NCBI RefSeq assembly: GCF_003201865.1
Contig: NZ_QJJJ01000002.1
Location: forward strand, 310,001 to 374,000
Source: Methylobacterium sp. B4
GTDB lineage: Bacteria; Pseudomonadota; Alphaproteobacteria; Rhizobiales; Beijerinckiaceae
DNA: 64,000 bases
Direction: 5' to 3'
In this document: in pieces, positions 24,808-33,297 of the stretch
How positions within the stretch are numbered: position 1 is the first letter of the stretch
Layout: every line of letters starts with the position of its first letter
The notes under the pieces: generated by a model
Seen by the model: the letters and a program-made list of their open reading frames with translations, nothing else
Databases searched by the model: none
What the model was told of the DNA's origin: nothing
Made by a program: the position numbers and the translations under genes

Positions 24808-25260
24808 CTAGCCGGGTCCAGCCTCGCCGTCCTCGATGGCATCCTCGTCGACCAAGTCGGCATCCGGCGCGACCGGGGCCGCCTCGACCGGCCGCACGGA
24901 AACCGGGGCTGCCATGCGCGGCGCGGGACCGGACGGCATCATCGCTGCCCCGGAAGCGACCAAGCCAGCCAGGCCCCGCAGGTCCGACGGCTGGCGCGGG
25001 TCCTGGGCCACGCGCTCGGCGTCGGCCTGGAGGCGGAGGTTGCACGCCTTCGACGGCAGGCCGCCATCGGGCGTGCAGGCGTCGTGGCGAGCGCAGGCGG
25101 CGTCGAGGGCGTCGACGGGAGCGAGCGGCGCGTTGTTGCCCGGGCCGCAATAGTTGCCGTGCAGGAGCATCTTCGGGGCGCCGTCCTGGGCCGAGGCGCA
25201 AGCCGGCGCCAGGAGGCAGGCGGCGAACAGGACCGGGGCGGCCAATTGGGACATCGTCAT
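24808..25260 (-). CDS. Exported phospholipase A2-like protein
   Basis: 150 aa. Signal peptide MTMSQLAAPVLFAACLLAP then ACASA, cut before QDGAP. The mature N-terminus carries the secreted PLA2 signature: calcium-loop-like HGNYCGPGN and the catalytic-type helix VDALDAACARHDACT with the His-Asp pair. SKACNLRLQADAERVAQDP follows. The Pro/Ala-rich C-terminus (about residues 105-150) looks unstructured. In the family the enzyme releases the sn-2 acyl chain of phospholipids. Activity here is not proven, and a distal active-site Asp is not obvious. Confidence 0.7.
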   Translation of the reverse strand: MTMSQLAAPVLFAACLLAPACASAQDGAPKMLLHGNYCGPGNNAPLAPVDALDAACARHDACTPDGGLPSKACNLRLQADAERVAQDPRQPSDLRGLAGLVASGAAMMPSGPAPRMAAPVSVRPVEAAPVAPDADLVDEDAIEDGEAGPG

Positions 25261-25599
25261 GCGCGAACCTCGCTACGATCCATCGCCCCTCTCGGCGACC
25301 TGCTTCCCCCCCGAACGGTGAGGACGTTCGAAATGTCGCCGCCGCCGTCGAGGTTCCGCGCAATCCTTTGCCGCGACCCTATCGAGACCGACGGCCGGAC
25401 GCCCCGGCGAAAGCAAATCACCGGCGAAGCTCATGAGATTGCATGCATGACGCGCAGTATTCCATCCTGCCTCGTCTCAAGGCGGAAGCATTGGGCGCAA
25501 CCTAAATCGCGTGGATACGGTGGCGATATTCCGGACGGAACCCACCGCTCGGGTTCTCCGTTGCTGGCGGTCATTCACGGAAGCCGTCCCGGAGCCCCC
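25261..25599. other. Divergent intergenic region
   Basis: Separates the PLA2-like gene (minus) from the small exported gene (plus). It contains the perfect EcfG-type promoter at 25537-25562 and, on the minus strand, a one-mismatch version (GGAAC, 17 bp, CATT; 25332-25357) that could serve the PLA2-like gene. No ORF with translation signals seen. Confidence 0.45.
25537..25562 (+). promoter_or_regulatory. EcfG (general stress sigma) promoter
   Basis: GGAAC (25537-25541), 17 bp, CGTT (25559-25562) matches the alphaproteobacterial EcfG consensus GGAAC-N16/17-CGTT exactly. The expected start is about 30 bp before ATG 25600. An EcfG-type sigma is encoded 1 kb away. Confidence 0.75.
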
Positions 25600-25845
25600 A
25601 TGCGCAAGACCATCGCCCTCGGTTTCATCACCGCCGCCTTCGCCGGCTTGGCCGCCCCCGCCTCGGCCGAGGAGACCACCGTCATCCGTCGCGACAGCAC
25701 CCCGAGCGTCTCGGTCGAGCGCCGCGAGGGCGTCGTCGAGCGCCGTGAGGTCACCACCGGCAGCGTCGATTGCGGCTCCAAGACCGTCCACAAGGAGGAC
25801 GGCCTGGGCAACTCCAAGACCGTCCACAAGGAAGGCTGCAACTGA
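25600..25845 (+). CDS. Small exported protein, EcfG-promoter-linked
   Basis: 81 aa. Signal peptide MRKTIALGFITAAFAGLAAP then ASA, cut before EETTV. The mature part is highly charged (VERREGVVERREVTTG), then VDCGSKTVHKEDGLGNSKTV and HKEGCN, with two SKTVHKE repeats flanked by two cysteines. ATG 25600 follows GGAG. Resembles small stress-induced periplasmic proteins of methylobacteria and rhizobia; function unknown. Confidence 0.75.
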   Translation: MRKTIALGFITAAFAGLAAPASAEETTVIRRDSTPSVSVERREGVVERREVTTGSVDCGSKTVHKEDGLGNSKTVHKEGCN

Positions 25846-25889
25846 GCCGCTCCCGACGTCCACCGACTGAACCCTTCGGAGTTGATACC

Positions 25890-26306
25890 ATGACCAACAA
25901 GCTTCTTCTCGCGCTGGCGACCGCCGGCATGCTCGCCCTCCCGATGGCCGCCCAGGCCCAGGGCACGATCCGGGGTGCCGCCGAGGGCGCCGAGGCCGGG
26001 GCCGATGCGGCCGGCCCGGTGGGCGCCGTGGTCGGCGGCGCGGTCGGCGCGGCCACCGGCACGGTCGGCGGCATCCTCGGGGTCGACGACCGCCCGCGTT
26101 TCCGCTCCTACGTCCGCGAGCGCGGCGTGAGCTCCTACAGCTGGGGCGGTCCCGTCCGCGTCGGCACCGTGCTGCCGGACGACGGCGTCACCTATTACGA
26201 CGTCCCGGACGACTACCGGGTGAAGCCGGGCTACCGCTACACGGTGGTCAACAAGCAGCCGGTGCTGGTCGACCGCAGCCGCCGCATCGTCGAGGTCATC
26301 GACTGA
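25890..26306 (+). CDS. DUF1236-type exported protein
   Basis: 138 aa. Signal peptide MTNKLLLALATAGMLALPMA then AQAQ. A Gly/Ala-rich stretch (AGADAAGPVGAVVGGAVGAATGTVGGILG), then the DUF1236-like C-terminus: VGTVLPDDGVTYYDVPDDY, YRYTVVNKQPVLVDRSRRIV. Lies 44 bp after the preceding gene, so likely in the same EcfG-driven transcript; a terminator follows. Confidence 0.8.
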   Translation: MTNKLLLALATAGMLALPMAAQAQGTIRGAAEGAEAGADAAGPVGAVVGGAVGAATGTVGGILGVDDRPRFRSYVRERGVSSYSWGGPVRVGTVLPDDGVTYYDVPDDYRVKPGYRYTVVNKQPVLVDRSRRIVEVID

Positions 26307-26347
26307 CGCGGCACGCGCCTGTCGCGACGCCGTCAGGTCCTTTCGGG

Positions 26348-26378
26348 AGCCCGCCCGGCCATCGCCGCGGCGGGCTTT
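26348..26378 (+). terminator. Hairpin terminator between convergent genes
   Basis: AGCCCGCC / GGCGGGCT stem (8 bp) around CGGCCATCGCCGC, followed by TT on the plus strand. Lies 42 bp after the DUF1236-type gene and 16 bp before the end of the sigma-factor gene on the other strand; may serve both. Confidence 0.6.
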
Positions 26379-26393
26379 CCATTGGGAGCGCCC

Positions 26394-27092
<699 letters not shown>

Positions 27093-27370
27093 CCTGTCTT
27101 CCTTATGCCTCCTTCGCGAGCCGCCACGCCGGGACGGTCCGGCACGGGGAACGGGAGCTTCTGGCAGGAGCATGCTGAACGCGGACTAACGAAGCCTTCA
27201 TCAGATTGTCGAAAGAGCTCGGCAGTTTCCCCGCCAAGGTTCCGTTGTGGGTGCTTCGCGCCATGCCGACGAGCCCCGTCGAACCCTATGGACACTGAGC
27301 ATCCCGCCGAGCGGTGCAAGGCTCGAAGCTGGCTCGGAGCATTCGGGCAAGGGTCCGCTAACCCTCTGGC

Positions 27371-27875
27371 ATGACGCCCGACGAGTGCCGGCAGTTGAGC
27401 CTCGCCACCACCATGCACGACGTCGGCAAGATCGCCGTGCCGGACGCCATCCTGCTCAAGTCTGGCGCGCTCACGCTGGAGAAGCGCCGGCAGATGGAGA
27501 CGCATGCCGAACGCGATGGACGCATCCTCGCGGGCAGCGCCTCGCCTGTCATACGTCTCGCCGCCGAGATCGCGGTGAGCCACCACAAGCGATGGGACGG
27601 GACCGGTTATCCGTACGGCCCTCCGAGGGTAGGCGATATCGCTGTCGGGCCGCATCGTGGTGGTGGCCGACGTCTTCGACGCCCTGACGACCGAGCGGCC
27701 GTACAAGCGGACCAGGTCCGGTCAGCGCGCCCGCGGGAGGGAGCGGGGGCATTTCGATTCGCGGGTCGTCGTGGCCTTCTTGGCCGCTGACACCAGGTCC
27801 GGACCTTCCTGGAAGCGGGCCGCGACGAGGGGCACGTCCTTGACGCCGCCTAGCCCCCACTTCCGTGTTCAATGA
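27371..27875 (+). pseudogene. HD-GYP phosphodiesterase remnant
   Basis: The first frame (27371 to about 27640) reads MTPDECRQLSLATTMHDVGK, then IAVPDAILLKSGALT, SPVIRLAAEIAVSHHKRWDG and TGYPYG, i.e. the HD and HHxxWDGxGYP motifs of HD-GYP cyclic-di-GMP phosphodiesterases. After about 27640 the match continues in another frame: GRIVVVADVFDALTTERPYK, then HFDSRVVVAFLA. The N-terminal sensor is missing and the core is frameshifted, so the gene is dead. Confidence 0.8.
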
Positions 27876-28294
27876 AACGATTGCGACAGCATCACGAGGT
27901 TCGTGGCTGCTGCGATGCCACCGATGCAACAGGCGCCCAGTATCAGCCGCCAGCAGCCTCGCAGCGTCAGGGGCAACACGTCCAAGCTCCGTACGGACAC
28001 CTGCCTCCGATTATCGTTCGCGGGCCGCCCTGGTCGGATCGGGCACGATGTCCATCGAAGCGTGGTGTCTGGAACATGGACGGCGGGGAAGTTCCGTACC
28101 GCGCACATGCACCGCTCCATCACTGGGGCCAGGATCTTCGCACGGCGTTCGGAAGACCTGACCCCGATAAGACGGCACCGGAGCCGGAATCGTTCCAAAG
28201 GGTCGATTCCTCAGTTGCCGGAGCGATGTCCCGGTATCCCCAGCCGCCGTTGCATTGTGGCTGAACGTTTTTTCTCCCAACGACTTACTTTCCG
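27876..28294. other. Gap; doubtful minus-strand ORF only
   Basis: A minus-strand frame (27869-28198) ends with a plausible membrane helix (LTLRGCWRLILGACCIGGIA then AATNLVMLSQSFH) preceded by PANDNRR, a motif common in small alphaproteobacterial proteins, but I find no start with a ribosome-binding site. It may be a decayed small membrane protein. The region also holds the promoter of the receiver gene; nothing else stands out. Confidence 0.35.
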
Positions 28295-28702
28295 ATGACC
28301 GTCTCGGACTCAACCACACCCTACGCGCTCGTCGTCGACGACGACGGCTTCATCCGCATGGACGCGATGGACATCCTGGAGCAGGCCGGGTTCCGAACCT
28401 TGGAGGCCAGCGACGGCGACAAGGCCATGCTGCTGCTCGCCGAGCGTCAAGCCCTCATCGTGCTGCTGTTCACCGACGTGCAGATGCCCGGCTCGCGCAA
28501 CGGTTTCGCGGTCGCCCGGGAGACGGCCGAGCGGTGGCCGCACATCGCCATCGTGGTGGCCTCGGGGCAGGCGCAACCGGGGCCGGGCGACATGCCGGAA
28601 GGAGCCCGCTTCATCAATAAACCGTTCACCGCCGACATGGTGCACGACCACCTGAAGGAGATCCTGCCGGAAGGTCGCAAGCCCTCGCCGCTACGGGATT
28701 AG
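28295..28702 (+). CDS. Single-domain response regulator
   Basis: 135 aa receiver without an output domain. Acidic pocket YALVVDDDGFIRMDAM, phosphoacceptor Asp61 in LLFTDVQMPGSRNG, VVASGQA for the Thr/Ser switch position, and Lys in RFINKPFTADMV. Receivers of this type are partners of HWE kinases. With the LOV-HWE kinase 4.5 kb away it recalls a LovK/LovR arrangement, where the receiver tunes the general stress response; that pairing is inference. No clear Shine-Dalgarno sequence. Confidence 0.88.
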   Translation: MTVSDSTTPYALVVDDDGFIRMDAMDILEQAGFRTLEASDGDKAMLLLAERQALIVLLFTDVQMPGSRNGFAVARETAERWPHIAIVVASGQAQPGPGDMPEGARFINKPFTADMVHDHLKEILPEGRKPSPLRD

Positions 28703-28740
28703 CGCGCGGCGCGGGCCGCCTTGGCAGGGCCACCTCAAGG

Positions 28741-29214
28741 CTAGGCCGGCATCCGTCCGTCCGGCGTGTAGCGGTCGACAGCCTGGGGAAGCTCCCGGGA
28801 CAGGCGGGAGAGCAGCTCTTCCCGGGACAGGCCGGTGCGTTGGGTCAGGGTCGTGAGGACGTCAGGACCGATGGCCTGCTCAAGGTGCTGCGGCGCGATC
28901 TCCTGGTTGGGTCCTTGGTTGACCCAGGACTGCGCGGCAGCCCCATGTCCCGCCTGTTGGAAGCGTTCGAGCATCTCGCCAAGGCCGCTGTTCAGGAAGC
29001 CGCCTGGCGCCTCGCCGCGGCGGTCACCCAACAGCCCGCCGAGGAGCCCACCCAGGCCACCGCCGGAGCCGCCCGGCGCCGCTCCAGGGCCCGTGGGCGC
29101 GGGTGCCGCTTGGCCTGCACCACCCAGCATCTCGGCGATCTTGTCCCGGTTCTGGTAGCCGGCCAGGGCGAGGAGGCCGAGCAGCGCCGTCATTGAGGGA
29201 TAACCATCGCTCAT
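28741..29214 (-). CDS. YidB-family (DUF937) protein
   Basis: 157 aa. N-terminal helix [23 protein letters not shown], a Gly-rich linker with [16 protein letters not shown], then the DUF937 C-terminus: [40 protein letters not shown] and [24 protein letters not shown] ending DGRMPA. Function unknown; such proteins are common in proteobacteria and often stress-linked. GGAGACGACCC upstream of ATG 29214. Confidence 0.87.
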   Translation of the reverse strand: MSDGYPSMTALLGLLALAGYQNRDKIAEMLGGAGQAAPAPTGPGAAPGGSGGGLGGLLGGLLGDRRGEAPGGFLNSGLGEMLERFQQAGHGAAAQSWVNQGPNQEIAPQHLEQAIGPDVLTTLTQRTGLSREELLSRLSRELPQAVDRYTPDGRMPA

Positions 29215-29579
29215 GGGTCGTCTCCGACTTGCGGCGGTCGCATGGAAGGCCGTCCGCCGACGATTGCGGACATGAAACGCGCAAAGGCGCCGTGACGATG
29301 CAGGGAGCCCGCTCCTTGCCCCTTCGGCTATCTGATCGGACGAAATGCCGGCGTCTCGTCAGCCTCCGGACCGCCTTCCCCCGAGGCGGGCTTCACACAG
29401 GCGACGGCTGGGCTCGGAGAGAGAGCCGAGCGCACGCCATCCCACTCCATCCGATCCGGACGGGGCATCACGACGGCGGCGAAGCAGTACGAGAAGAGAT
29501 GGTCTCAGGCATGCTCCCTGATCGGCGTCCCGCTAAACTCGGAGGTCAGCTTCGCCATTTCGGGTGCGTCCCGCTGAGG
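29215..29579. other. Gap without a gene
   Basis: No ORF with both a start and a ribosome-binding site. Presumably contains the yidB-like promoter. No repeat or hairpin of note. Confidence 0.4.
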
Positions 29580-29717
29580 TCACGGGGAGGCTGCGGCCGT
29601 GGGGCGACGCCGTAGGACCCCACGCAGAAGGCGAAGCGGAAGAAAGACGAGCTTCAGGACGGCGCGGGCGAGCAGGACCGCCAGCACGGCGAGAACGGCC
29701 AGCACGGTGTTGAACAT
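29580..29717 (-). CDS. Possible small membrane protein (45 aa)
   Basis: MFNTVLAVLAVLAVLLARAV then LKLVFLPLRLLRGVLRRRP: one long hydrophobic helix followed by a basic tail, a common design for membrane microproteins. Weak AGCAGGG upstream. The frame extends to a GTG at 29828. Low confidence. Confidence 0.35.
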   Translation of the reverse strand: MFNTVLAVLAVLAVLLARAVLKLVFLPLRLLRGVLRRRPTAAASP

Positions 29718-29928
29718 GGGATCGGCCCTGCTGGCGCGAGCGGCGCTCGACAACGTCGGATGCAGGGTGTCGTGGGCCGCGAAAGCGGCGACATGTGGGA
29801 CGGCCGTCTTTACAATGGTGGAAGCCACGGTGAGGCCGCGGTCCCGATGGGAAGGCGCCTCCTTCCACCATGTGCCCCGGCGGGTACTGGCCGTCGAGAC
29901 ACGCTGGTCAAAAATTAAAATGAAGCGG

Positions 29929-30354
29929 TCACTGACCGGTCGTCGTGGTCGACTTCACGGGCTTCGAGCCGGGTTCGTGCGACATCGCCTTCGTGCGGGA
30001 CTCGACCTCGCCGTCCTTCACCTTCGTCTTCGTGTGTGACTTCGAGAAGGTGCCGCCGTCGTGGGCCATCGCCTTCGACTGTCCGTTGAGCCCGCCGTTG
30101 CCGGTCTCGTTGACATGCGAGCGGTCCATTGTTTTGCCGCCCGCCGCGCTGCCGCCAGTGGCCAGGGAGGAGCCCGTCGCTCCGTTCGCGCCGGTCGAGG
30201 TGCCGCCGGTGCCGACGGTGGAGGCGGAGGTGCCCCCGGCCGCGGCCGAGCCGGCGCTGCCGCCGGTGGCGCTTCCCCCGGCCTGAGCCTGCGCGACCGC
30301 CGGGACGACGACGAGCGCGAGGGCGGCGAGGGGGGCGATGAACCGTTTCGTCAT
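29929..30354 (-). CDS. Exported Gly/Ser/Thr-rich protein
   Basis: 141 aa. Signal peptide MTKRFIAPLAALALVVVPAV then AQAQ. The mature part is low-complexity (GGSATGGSAGSAAAGGTSAS, TVGTGGTSTGANGATGSS) followed by a charged region with KSHTKTKVKDGEVESRTKAM. No fold recognised. First of three neighbouring exported low-complexity genes on this strand; 7 bp after the next upstream one. Confidence 0.7.
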   Translation of the reverse strand: MTKRFIAPLAALALVVVPAVAQAQAGGSATGGSAGSAAAGGTSASTVGTGGTSTGANGATGSSLATGGSAAGGKTMDRSHVNETGNGGLNGQSKAMAHDGGTFSKSHTKTKVKDGEVESRTKAMSHEPGSKPVKSTTTTGQ

Positions 30355-30361
30355 GTCAGCC

Positions 30362-30739
30362 TCACTTCGTGTCCTTGGGGACGGTGACGACGCAATCGCC
30401 GTCGCCTGTGGTGGTCATGGTGGTGCCGCCGGAGCTCGAACTGGACGCCGAACTGCTAGTCGATCCGTTCCCGGACTTTGTGGTCACCGAGGGACCGCCC
30501 GTGGTCGAGCTGCTCACGCCGCCTGGGCCCGCCGTGACCGAGCTCGACATCGTGCCGGAATTCCTCGCGTCGTCGGAATGGACGACCTTGCACGGCTTGC
30601 CGTTCGGGCCGGTCGTCACCGTCGTATTGCCCGAGACGCCGTTCGGACCCGTCGTGACGGTGCTGGTCTGGGCGTGGCCTGCGACGGCGCCGGCGAGGAC
30701 GAATGCGCCGCCGAGAAGCGGCATGATCAGGCGAACCAT
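30362..30739 (-). CDS. Exported Ser/Thr/Gly-rich protein
   Basis: 125 aa from ATG 30739 (MVRLIMPLLGGAFVLAGAVA then GHAQ, signal peptide). TSTVTTGPNGVSGNTTVTTG shows a TTGPNG repeat; KPCKVVHSDD and DGDCVVTVPKDTK supply two cysteines that could pair. Probably co-transcribed with the gene 7 bp downstream. Function unknown. Confidence 0.7.
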   Translation of the reverse strand: MVRLIMPLLGGAFVLAGAVAGHAQTSTVTTGPNGVSGNTTVTTGPNGKPCKVVHSDDARNSGTMSSSVTAGPGGVSSSTTGGPSVTTKSGNGSTSSSASSSSSGGTTMTTTGDGDCVVTVPKDTK

Positions 30740-30812
30740 GGTCCGTTCTCCCTCCAAGCAAGGAGGGCGCGATCCAGTCGGACCGCGCCCGGTTCTTCAA
30801 CCTGTTGCCGGC

Positions 30813-31280
30813 TTAGCGCTTGTTGTGGCCCGGGGCGTTCTCGGAGTTGCCGGGGCCGCTCTTGTCATGGCCGGGGGCGCTGCCCGACTTGCCGGCGCCG
30901 TCGGACATGCCGGACGAGGAGCCGCCGGTGCCGACCGAGGAGCCGCTCGTGCCCTTGCCTGCCGAGGAGCCGCCCGTGCCCGTCGTAGACGACGAGCCCG
31001 AGCCGCTGCCCGAGCCGGCCGACGAGCCGCCGGTGCCCACGGTCGAGGAGCTGGTGCCGCCGCCCGCCGAGGAGCCACCGGTGCCGAGCGTCGAGGACGA
31101 GCCCGATCCGCTGCCCGAGCCGGAGGACGAGCCACCGGTGCCCACGGTCGAGGAACTGGTGCCGCCGCCGGCCGATGAACCGCCGGTGCCGACGGTGGAG
31201 GAGGACTGCGCGAGGGCCATCGCGGCGCCGCCGACGATGAAGGTGGTCGCAAGGGCTGCGACGCGAATGTTCTTCAGCAT
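30813..31280 (-). CDS. Exported tandem-repeat protein (STVGTGGSS repeats)
   Basis: 155 aa. Signal peptide MLKNIRVAALATTFIVGGAA then MALAQ. The mature part is about six imperfect copies of SSSTVGTGGSSAGGG/GSGSGSG, then a His/Pro/Gly-rich end (APGHDKSGPGNSENAPGHNK). Its start codon overlaps that of the TniQ-like gene on the other strand, so the two 5' ends share bases. Repeats suggest copy-number variation between strains. Confidence 0.7.
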   Translation of the reverse strand: MLKNIRVAALATTFIVGGAAMALAQSSSTVGTGGSSAGGGTSSSTVGTGGSSSGSGSGSGSSSTLGTGGSSAGGGTSSSTVGTGGSSAGSGSGSGSSSTTGTGGSSAGKGTSGSSVGTGGSSSGMSDGAGKSGSAPGHDKSGPGNSENAPGHNKR

Positions 31281-32472
31281 GCATGCCGCGAAGGTCAGCC
31301 GGATCTCCGTCCAGGATGTGGTCGCGTTCATCCTGGACGGCTCCCTGCCGGTTCGGATCGGAAGGTCGAGAAGGGCGGGCTTCCCGGCGTTCCGGGTTGA
31401 GCTCCAGGCGCTTGCGGACCTGCTGCCAGCCCGTGACGAGCCTGAACTCACGGTGGCGGCCGTTGCGCGCGAACTGGGGCTCAAGCTGACCGGCATCGAT
31501 GCGGTCCTGAGGTCGGGGGCGCTCGGTAGCCGTGTAGTGGACGGGGTCGTGCGCGTGCCGGCGGGCGACGTCTCGCGCTTCAAGGCGACCTGGGTCACCA
31601 TGCGCGAGTTGAGGGCGGAGATGGGTGTGAGGGCGTGGTTGCCGGTGTCCTCCGCCCTCGTGGCCGCCGGCGTCGCGCCGTTGGTGCCGGAAGCGCACCT
31701 CCGCGACCGCGTCTACCCCCGGGACGAAGCCATGCTGGCCTGCGCGAGCGCATCGGCCGCCTTCGGCGAGCGATCCGCCGAGGGTTGCAGCCGCGAGGAA
31801 CTGGCAGCGGCCATGGGTACGACGCCGTTGATGCTGCGGCAGTTGATCGAGCGCGGGCACGTCGGCATCAACGCCGGGTGCACCTCCGGCACCATCCCGG
31901 AACGCGAGGCGGCGCGCCTGCGGCAGGGCTTCGTGACGCTGAGCGAGTTGGCCACGACCTTCGGCTTCCGCAGCGCGAGGGCCATCCTGCCGGTCCTCGA
32001 AGGGGCCGGGGTGACGCCCGCCTACGGACGGCCGGATTTCGCCACGTACCTGTTCCCGCGGCGGGAGGCGGTCGAGGCGATGCGTGCGAGGGCCGAGGCG
32101 GAGGAGGCGGCCCGCGCATCCGCCACGGACACCGAGGCGATGCTGACCGTACCGGAGGTCACGGAAAGGCTCGGGGCCAGCCGGCACATAATCCAGCAAC
32201 TCGCGTCGAGCGGGTTGCTGGCCTCGAAGCGGCGCAGCGGCAAGATCGTCGTCGCCGCGTCGGAGGTCGAGCGCTTCGCCCGACGGTACGTGTTCGCGAA
32301 CGAGGTCGCTCGAATGTCGGGGCGGACGCAGCGGCACGGGACCGGGGCGGCGACCACGCGGGTCCTGCTGAACCGAGGTGTCCGCCCCGTGTGCTCTCCC
32401 CCGGACTTCGTCACCTACGTGTTCGAGCGGGACGAGGCGGCTGCCGTCGTCCGGCAGCTGGGTTCGGCCTAG
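31279..32472 (+). CDS. TniQ-like transposition protein, N-terminally truncated
   Basis: 397 aa from ATG 31279. It is a chain of small helix-turn-helix-like units: RISVQDVVAFILDGSLPVRI, LTVAAVARELGLKLTGIDAV, WVTMRELRAEMGVRAWLPVS, CSREELAAAMGTTPLMLRQL, FVTLSELATTFGFRSARAIL and MLTVPEVTERLGASRHIIQQ. Alphaproteobacterial TniQ proteins of Tn7/Tn5053-like elements end in such arrays, but the N-terminal zinc-finger TniQ domain is absent here and the likely start abuts an unrelated antisense gene. Assignment is from memory of the family style. Confidence 0.55.
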   Translation: MHAAKVSRISVQDVVAFILDGSLPVRIGRSRRAGFPAFRVELQALADLLPARDEPELTVAAVARELGLKLTGIDAVLRSGALGSRVVDGVVRVPAGDVSRFKATWVTMRELRAEMGVRAWLPVSSALVAAGVAPLVPEAHLRDRVYPRDEAMLACASASAAFGERSAEGCSREELAAAMGTTPLMLRQLIERGHVGINAGCTSGTIPEREAARLRQGFVTLSELATTFGFRSARAILPVLEGAGVTPAYGRPDFATYLFPRREAVEAMRARAEAEEAARASATDTEAMLTVPEVTERLGASRHIIQQLASSGLLASKRRSGKIVVAASEVERFARRYVFANEVARMSGRTQRHGTGAATTRVLLNRGVRPVCSPPDFVTYVFERDEAAAVVRQLGSA

Positions 32473-32918
32473 CCAGGACGCTCGTCGAGCCTGTCCAGAG
32501 CCGTTCTCTCATGTCGGCGGTGAACCGCCCGCAAGGTCGACCCCTTAGGCGGGTCGCGGTTCCCGCCTGCCTCGGCCCGCTGGATGGCGGCCTGGCCTTA
32601 CGGGCCGGGACGCCACGCCCAGGTCCTTAGGCGGTGCCGGGCCCGTCTCGGCCCCGGCACCGCCGGCGTCTGGACCAGCATCTGCGGGGGCCTTGGGGCC
32701 AAGGTGGCGATGACGCTTGCTCGACTCCGAAGGTAGCGCGTCTCGGGTAGCGCTACGAGTGACGCGCTACGCTTCCCGCACGCCTTTTGCCGTGGTCGAA
32801 CGGTTCTCGTGCCAGGCAACGGCCAGCTCGACCGAAGGCGTCCCAGACAGTCACGCATCGCGCCCGGAGGCGGGCGCTTTCGGTTGAGCTGGCCCCGACG
32901 AGCGTGGTGCGGTGAGTC
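32473..32918. other. Gap before right end; holds second KfrA-type site
   Basis: No ORF with translation signals. Contains the second copy of the three-part palindromic site (32733-32770). Otherwise nothing clear. Confidence 0.45.
32733..32770. promoter_or_regulatory. Second KfrA-type three-part palindromic site
   Basis: GTAGCGCGT (32733-32741), 8 bp, GCGCTAC (32750-32756), 5 bp, ACGCGCTAC (32762-32770); identical arms and spacing to 22155-22192. Here the central part extends to a full GTAGCGCTAC palindrome. No gene starts next to it, so it may be a structural or partition-type site rather than a promoter operator. Confidence 0.6.
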
Positions 32919-33049
32919 GTTATATGGGGCGACCCAGGTCCTCCATCGTCAGTTTATGGGGAGATGTCGTCGAACCTTATGGGGTAGGGCCAGCCCAGAA
33001 AACGCAGGAAAATCAGCGGTTGGCATTTCAAGTTATGGGGATCTGCACA
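32919..33049. repeat. Right end with four CCCCATAA-type sites
   Basis: On the minus strand: CCCCATAAC (33032-33040, within the terminal inverted repeat), CCCCATAAGG (32975-32984), CCCCATAAAC (32952-32961) and CCCCATATAAC (32919-32929). Unequal numbers of sites at the two ends recall Tn7. Confidence 0.75.
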
Positions 33050-33053
33050 CGCG

Positions 33054-33290
33054 ACCCTGATGGGTTTCCCCGTGGTCGAGGCCGAGGCGATGCCCGATCT
33101 TGCCGCCGGAAGCCACTCCATCGCCTTCGGTGACTTCCGGCGCGGCTACCTCGTGGTGGACCGCGCCGGCTTGCGCACCCTGCGCGATCCCTACTCCGCC
33201 AAGCCCTACGTGCTGTTCTACACCACGAAGCGGGTCGGCGGCGGTGTGCAGGACTTCGACGCGATCAAGCTGCTCCGGTTCGCTGCCTGA
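33054..33290 (+). pseudogene. Major capsid protein, 3' part
   Basis: Continues the capsid frame from 20002: ATLMGFPVVEAEAMPDLAAG, then HSIAFGDFRRGYLVVDRAGL, RDPYSAKPYVLFYTTKRVGG and DFDAIKLLRFAA, the standard C-terminus of the GTA capsid. Codon 345 begins at 33054, directly after the CGCG copy. ATG 33060 could start a fragment but lacks a ribosome-binding site. Confidence 0.92.
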
Positions 33291-33297
33291 TCGGACC

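Noticed and set aside
27869..28198. Minus-strand ORF of 109 codons
   Set aside because: Only its C-terminus looks protein-like; no start codon with translation signals, and the N-terminal half has random composition.
30813..31280. Regular repeats considered as a CRISPR array
   Set aside because: Repeats are codon-phased imperfect Gly/Ser units within an exported protein, with no unique spacers of constant length and no cas genes.
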